Part shown: positions 13,482-15,151 of the stretch, one piece after another
Position numbering within the stretch: the first letter of the stretch is position 1
How the letters are laid out: each line of letters begins with the position of its first letter
From: JBCDBY01 sp039182715
GTDB taxonomy: Bacteria; Planctomycetota; PLA2
DNA: 15,151 nt
Reading direction: 5' to 3'
NCBI GenBank assembly: GCA_039182715.1
Contig: JBCDBY010000087.1
Coordinates: forward strand, 1-15,151
Position numbers and translations under genes: made by a program
The notes under the pieces: model-generated
The model's input: only the letters and a program-made list of their open reading frames with translations
The model's database searches: none
Told to the model about the DNA's origin: nothing

Positions 13482-15151
13482 GTGGCGAACTTCTACCGTG
13501 ACAACCCCGATCTCCGCCGCCGCATCGACGCGACGGCGTGGGACGCCATCATTCCCGGCCTCGAGCGCGACTTCTCCGATACGCACGACATGGCGCCGGC
13601 CAACCTCGAGGACGCCGTCGAGCAGATCGGCATGGTCCTCGAACTCGTCGGCGAGATGGCCGCCGAGCAGATCGCGCCGCACGCGGCGGAAGTCGATCGA
13701 CTCGGCGCCAAGCTGCAGGACGGCAAGGTCGTCTATCCGAACGCGCTCCAGGAGTCGTTCAGGATGCTCGCCGAAGCGGGCCTGCTCGGCTTCACGCTTC
13801 CGCGCGAGTTCAACGGCCTCAACCTGCCGATCACCGCGTACACCGCGGCGGTGGAGCTGGTCAGCCGCGCCGACGCGTCGCTCATGACGCTGTTCGCGCT
13901 GCAGGGCTGTAGCGAGACGATTCACCGCTTCGGTTCGCACGAGCTCCAGGAGCGCTTTCTGCCGCGGCTGGCGGCCGGCGAGATCACCCCGTGCATGGCG
14001 CTTTCGGAGCCGAACGCAGGCAGCGCGCTCGGCAGCGCGCAGTGCAAGGCGCACGAGAACGCGGACGGCAGCTGGACCATCCAGGGATCCAAGATGTGGA
14101 TCACCAACGGCGGCGCCGAGGTGCTGTTGGTGCTGTGCCGCACGGAGGACGGCAAGCCGGGCGGCGACGGCCTTTCGCTCATCCTCACGGAGAGCGGCGA
14201 GACGGTCGAGGTCGCCAAGCTGGAATCGAAGCTCGGCATTCACGGTTCGGCGACCGCTGTCGTGAACTTCAACGACTCGCCGGGCGTCCTGCTCGGCGGT
14301 CGCGGCGAAGGGCTCTATCGCGTGACCATGTCGCTGCTGCACAACGTGCGGCTCGAGGTGGCGGCGCAGGCGGTCGGCATCGCGCAGGCGGCGCAGGTCG
14401 AGTCGGCGCGCTACGCGCGGGAGCGGCACCAGTTCGGCCGCAGCATCGACCAGTTCGCGCCGGTGCGACAGATGCTCTTCCGCAACGCGATGCAGATCGA
14501 GGCGGCGCGCGCGGTCGTCTACACGACGGCGGCGATCGTGGACAAGCGCAAGGCGCTCGCGCGCATGGGCGGCAGCGCCGACGCGGAGCGCTACGAGAAG
14601 ATCGCCGATCTCATGACGCCGCTGTCGAAGTACTACGCGTGCGAGATCGTCAACGAGGTCACCTCGCGCGCCATCCAGATCCACGGTGGCTACGGCTACT
14701 CGACCGAGTACCCGGTCGAGCGCATGTTCCGCGACGGGCGCATCACGAACATCTACGAAGGCACCAGCGAGATCCAGGTGGGCGCGATGATCGCGCCGCT
14801 GCTGCGCGACGGCTTCCCGCTGCTCTTCGAGGAGCCGCTGCGCGACGCGATCGAGCCGGCGTCGTGCAAGGGTGTGCTCGACACGCTGCGCGCCAGCTAC
14901 GAGACGCTGCTGGCGGCGGCGCCGATCGCGGTCGACCAGGGACGCATGGCGGAGCAGGGCTTCGGCCGCGCCTTTGCCGACGCGACCGCCGATCTCGTCG
15001 CCGGCCTCGTCTTCCTGCGCGATGCGACGACCGACGCGCGCAGCGCCTTCCTCGTGCGCCAGCTCGCCGACGAGGGTCGCCGGCGCGCGCAGGCGGTGCT
15101 GGACGACGTGAGCGGCCAGCGCCACCTGCCGTTCGACGATGCGTCGTTCGA
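13482..15151 (+). CDS. Acyl-CoA dehydrogenase, 3' end cut by window
   Basis: This is a FAD-dependent flavoenzyme that forms the alpha-beta double bond of acyl-CoA thioesters, in fatty acid or related degradation. About 556 residues are visible without a stop. It begins (M)ANFYRDNPDLRRRI, a start typical of the larger (about 570-600 residue) acyl-CoA dehydrogenases. Motifs include GLLGFTLPREFNGLN, SEPNAGS (175-181, flavin side), KMWITNG (204-210), RHQFGR (315-320) and IHGGYGY (400-406). YEGTSEIQ carries the predicted catalytic base Glu426. Residues after about 430 form the extra C-terminal region of this subgroup. The usual SEPxAGSD has Ala in place of the Asp. The GTG is 22 nt after the glycosyltransferase stop, and a TACAAT just before it suggests separate transcription. 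It has no evident link to glycan synthesis. Confidence 0.92.
   Translation, partial: MANFYRDNPDLRRRIDATAWDAIIPGLERDFSDTHDMAPANLEDAVEQIGMVLELVGEMAAEQIAPHAAEVDRLGAKLQDGKVVYPNALQESFRMLAEAGLLGFTLPREFNGLNLPITAYTAAVELVSRADASLMTLFALQGCSETIHRFGSHELQERFLPRLAAGEITPCMALSEPNAGSALGSAQCKAHENADGSWTIQGSKMWITNGGAEVLLVLCRTEDGKPGGDGLSLILTESGETVEVAKLESKLGIHGSATAVVNFNDSPGVLLGGRGEGLYRVTMSLLHNVRLEVAAQAVGIAQAAQVESARYARERHQFGRSIDQFAPVRQMLFRNAMQIEAARAVVYTTAAIVDKRKALARMGGSADAERYEKIADLMTPLSKYYACEIVNEVTSRAIQIHGGYGYSTEYPVERMFRDGRITNIYEGTSEIQVGAMIAPLLRDGFPLLFEEPLRDAIEPASCKGVLDTLRASYETLLAAAPIAVDQGRMAEQGFGRAFADATADLVAGLVFLRDATTDARSAFLVRQLADEGRRRAQAVLDDVSGQRHLPFDDASF

Noticed and set aside
13456..13887. Plus-strand frame starting at the ATG that overlaps the WcaL-like stop
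   Set aside because: It looks like a coupled start, but the product is Arg/Ser-rich and ends inside the dehydrogenase. The GTG frame at 13482 is the real gene.
13467..15125. 552-codon minus-strand open frame
   Set aside because: It is antisense to the acyl-CoA dehydrogenase, whose plus-strand frame carries all family motifs. The minus product is a His/Arg/Ala-rich low-complexity sequence typical of GC-rich antisense frames.

Overview
The window is a high-GC bacterial chromosome segment. Codons are GC-rich at third positions, GTG starts are frequent, and genes are packed with 1-8 nt overlaps. It is almost entirely a cell-surface glycan biosynthesis locus, followed by the start of an unrelated acyl-CoA dehydrogenase gene. 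Wzx-type flippases and a WcaK/WcaL-like pair suggest a Gram-negative-type envelope. The TPR-bearing TMTC-like glycosyltransferase and the CTCAGCG-type intergenic repeats fit lineages such as Acidobacteriota, Myxococcota or Desulfobacterota-like groups. The sequence alone does not settle the phylum.

Layout. (A) 1-125 is an intergenic tail with a short C-rich tandem repeat. (B) 126-7168, + strand, is a tightly coupled six-gene operon: a DPM1/GtrB-like polyprenyl-phosphate glycosyltransferase with C-terminal membrane helices, three GT4 glycosyltransferases, a polytopic GT-C/TPR protein of the TMTC type, and a GT2 glycosyltransferase. (C) 7093-9583, - strand, holds a GT2 glycosyltransferase and then a Wzx-like flippase. 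They are separated by 232 bp containing a long imperfect palindrome built of CTGAG/CTCAG units. The flippase 3' end overlaps the 3' end of operon B tail to tail by 76 bp. (D) 9584-9670 is a compact divergent intergenic region. (E) 9671-13459, + strand, is a three-gene operon (WzxC-type flippase, WcaK-like polysaccharide pyruvyl transferase, WcaL/AmsK-like GT4) that repeats the wzxC-wcaK-wcaL order of enterobacterial colanic acid clusters. (F) 13482 to the right edge, + strand, is a GTG-started acyl-CoA dehydrogenase cut off by the window end.

How it may work together (inference). The cytoplasmic GT2 and GT4 enzymes would assemble a lipid-linked oligosaccharide, and the flippases would move it across the inner membrane. 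The pyruvyl transferase would add an acidic ketal. The first gene could make a polyprenyl-phosphate-sugar that the GT-C/TPR protein uses as donor on the periplasmic side. No Wzy polymerase, Wzz, initiating phosphoglycosyl transferase, export channel or nucleotide-sugar gene is visible, so the window is only part of the pathway. No RNA genes, CRISPR arrays or insertion sequences were seen.
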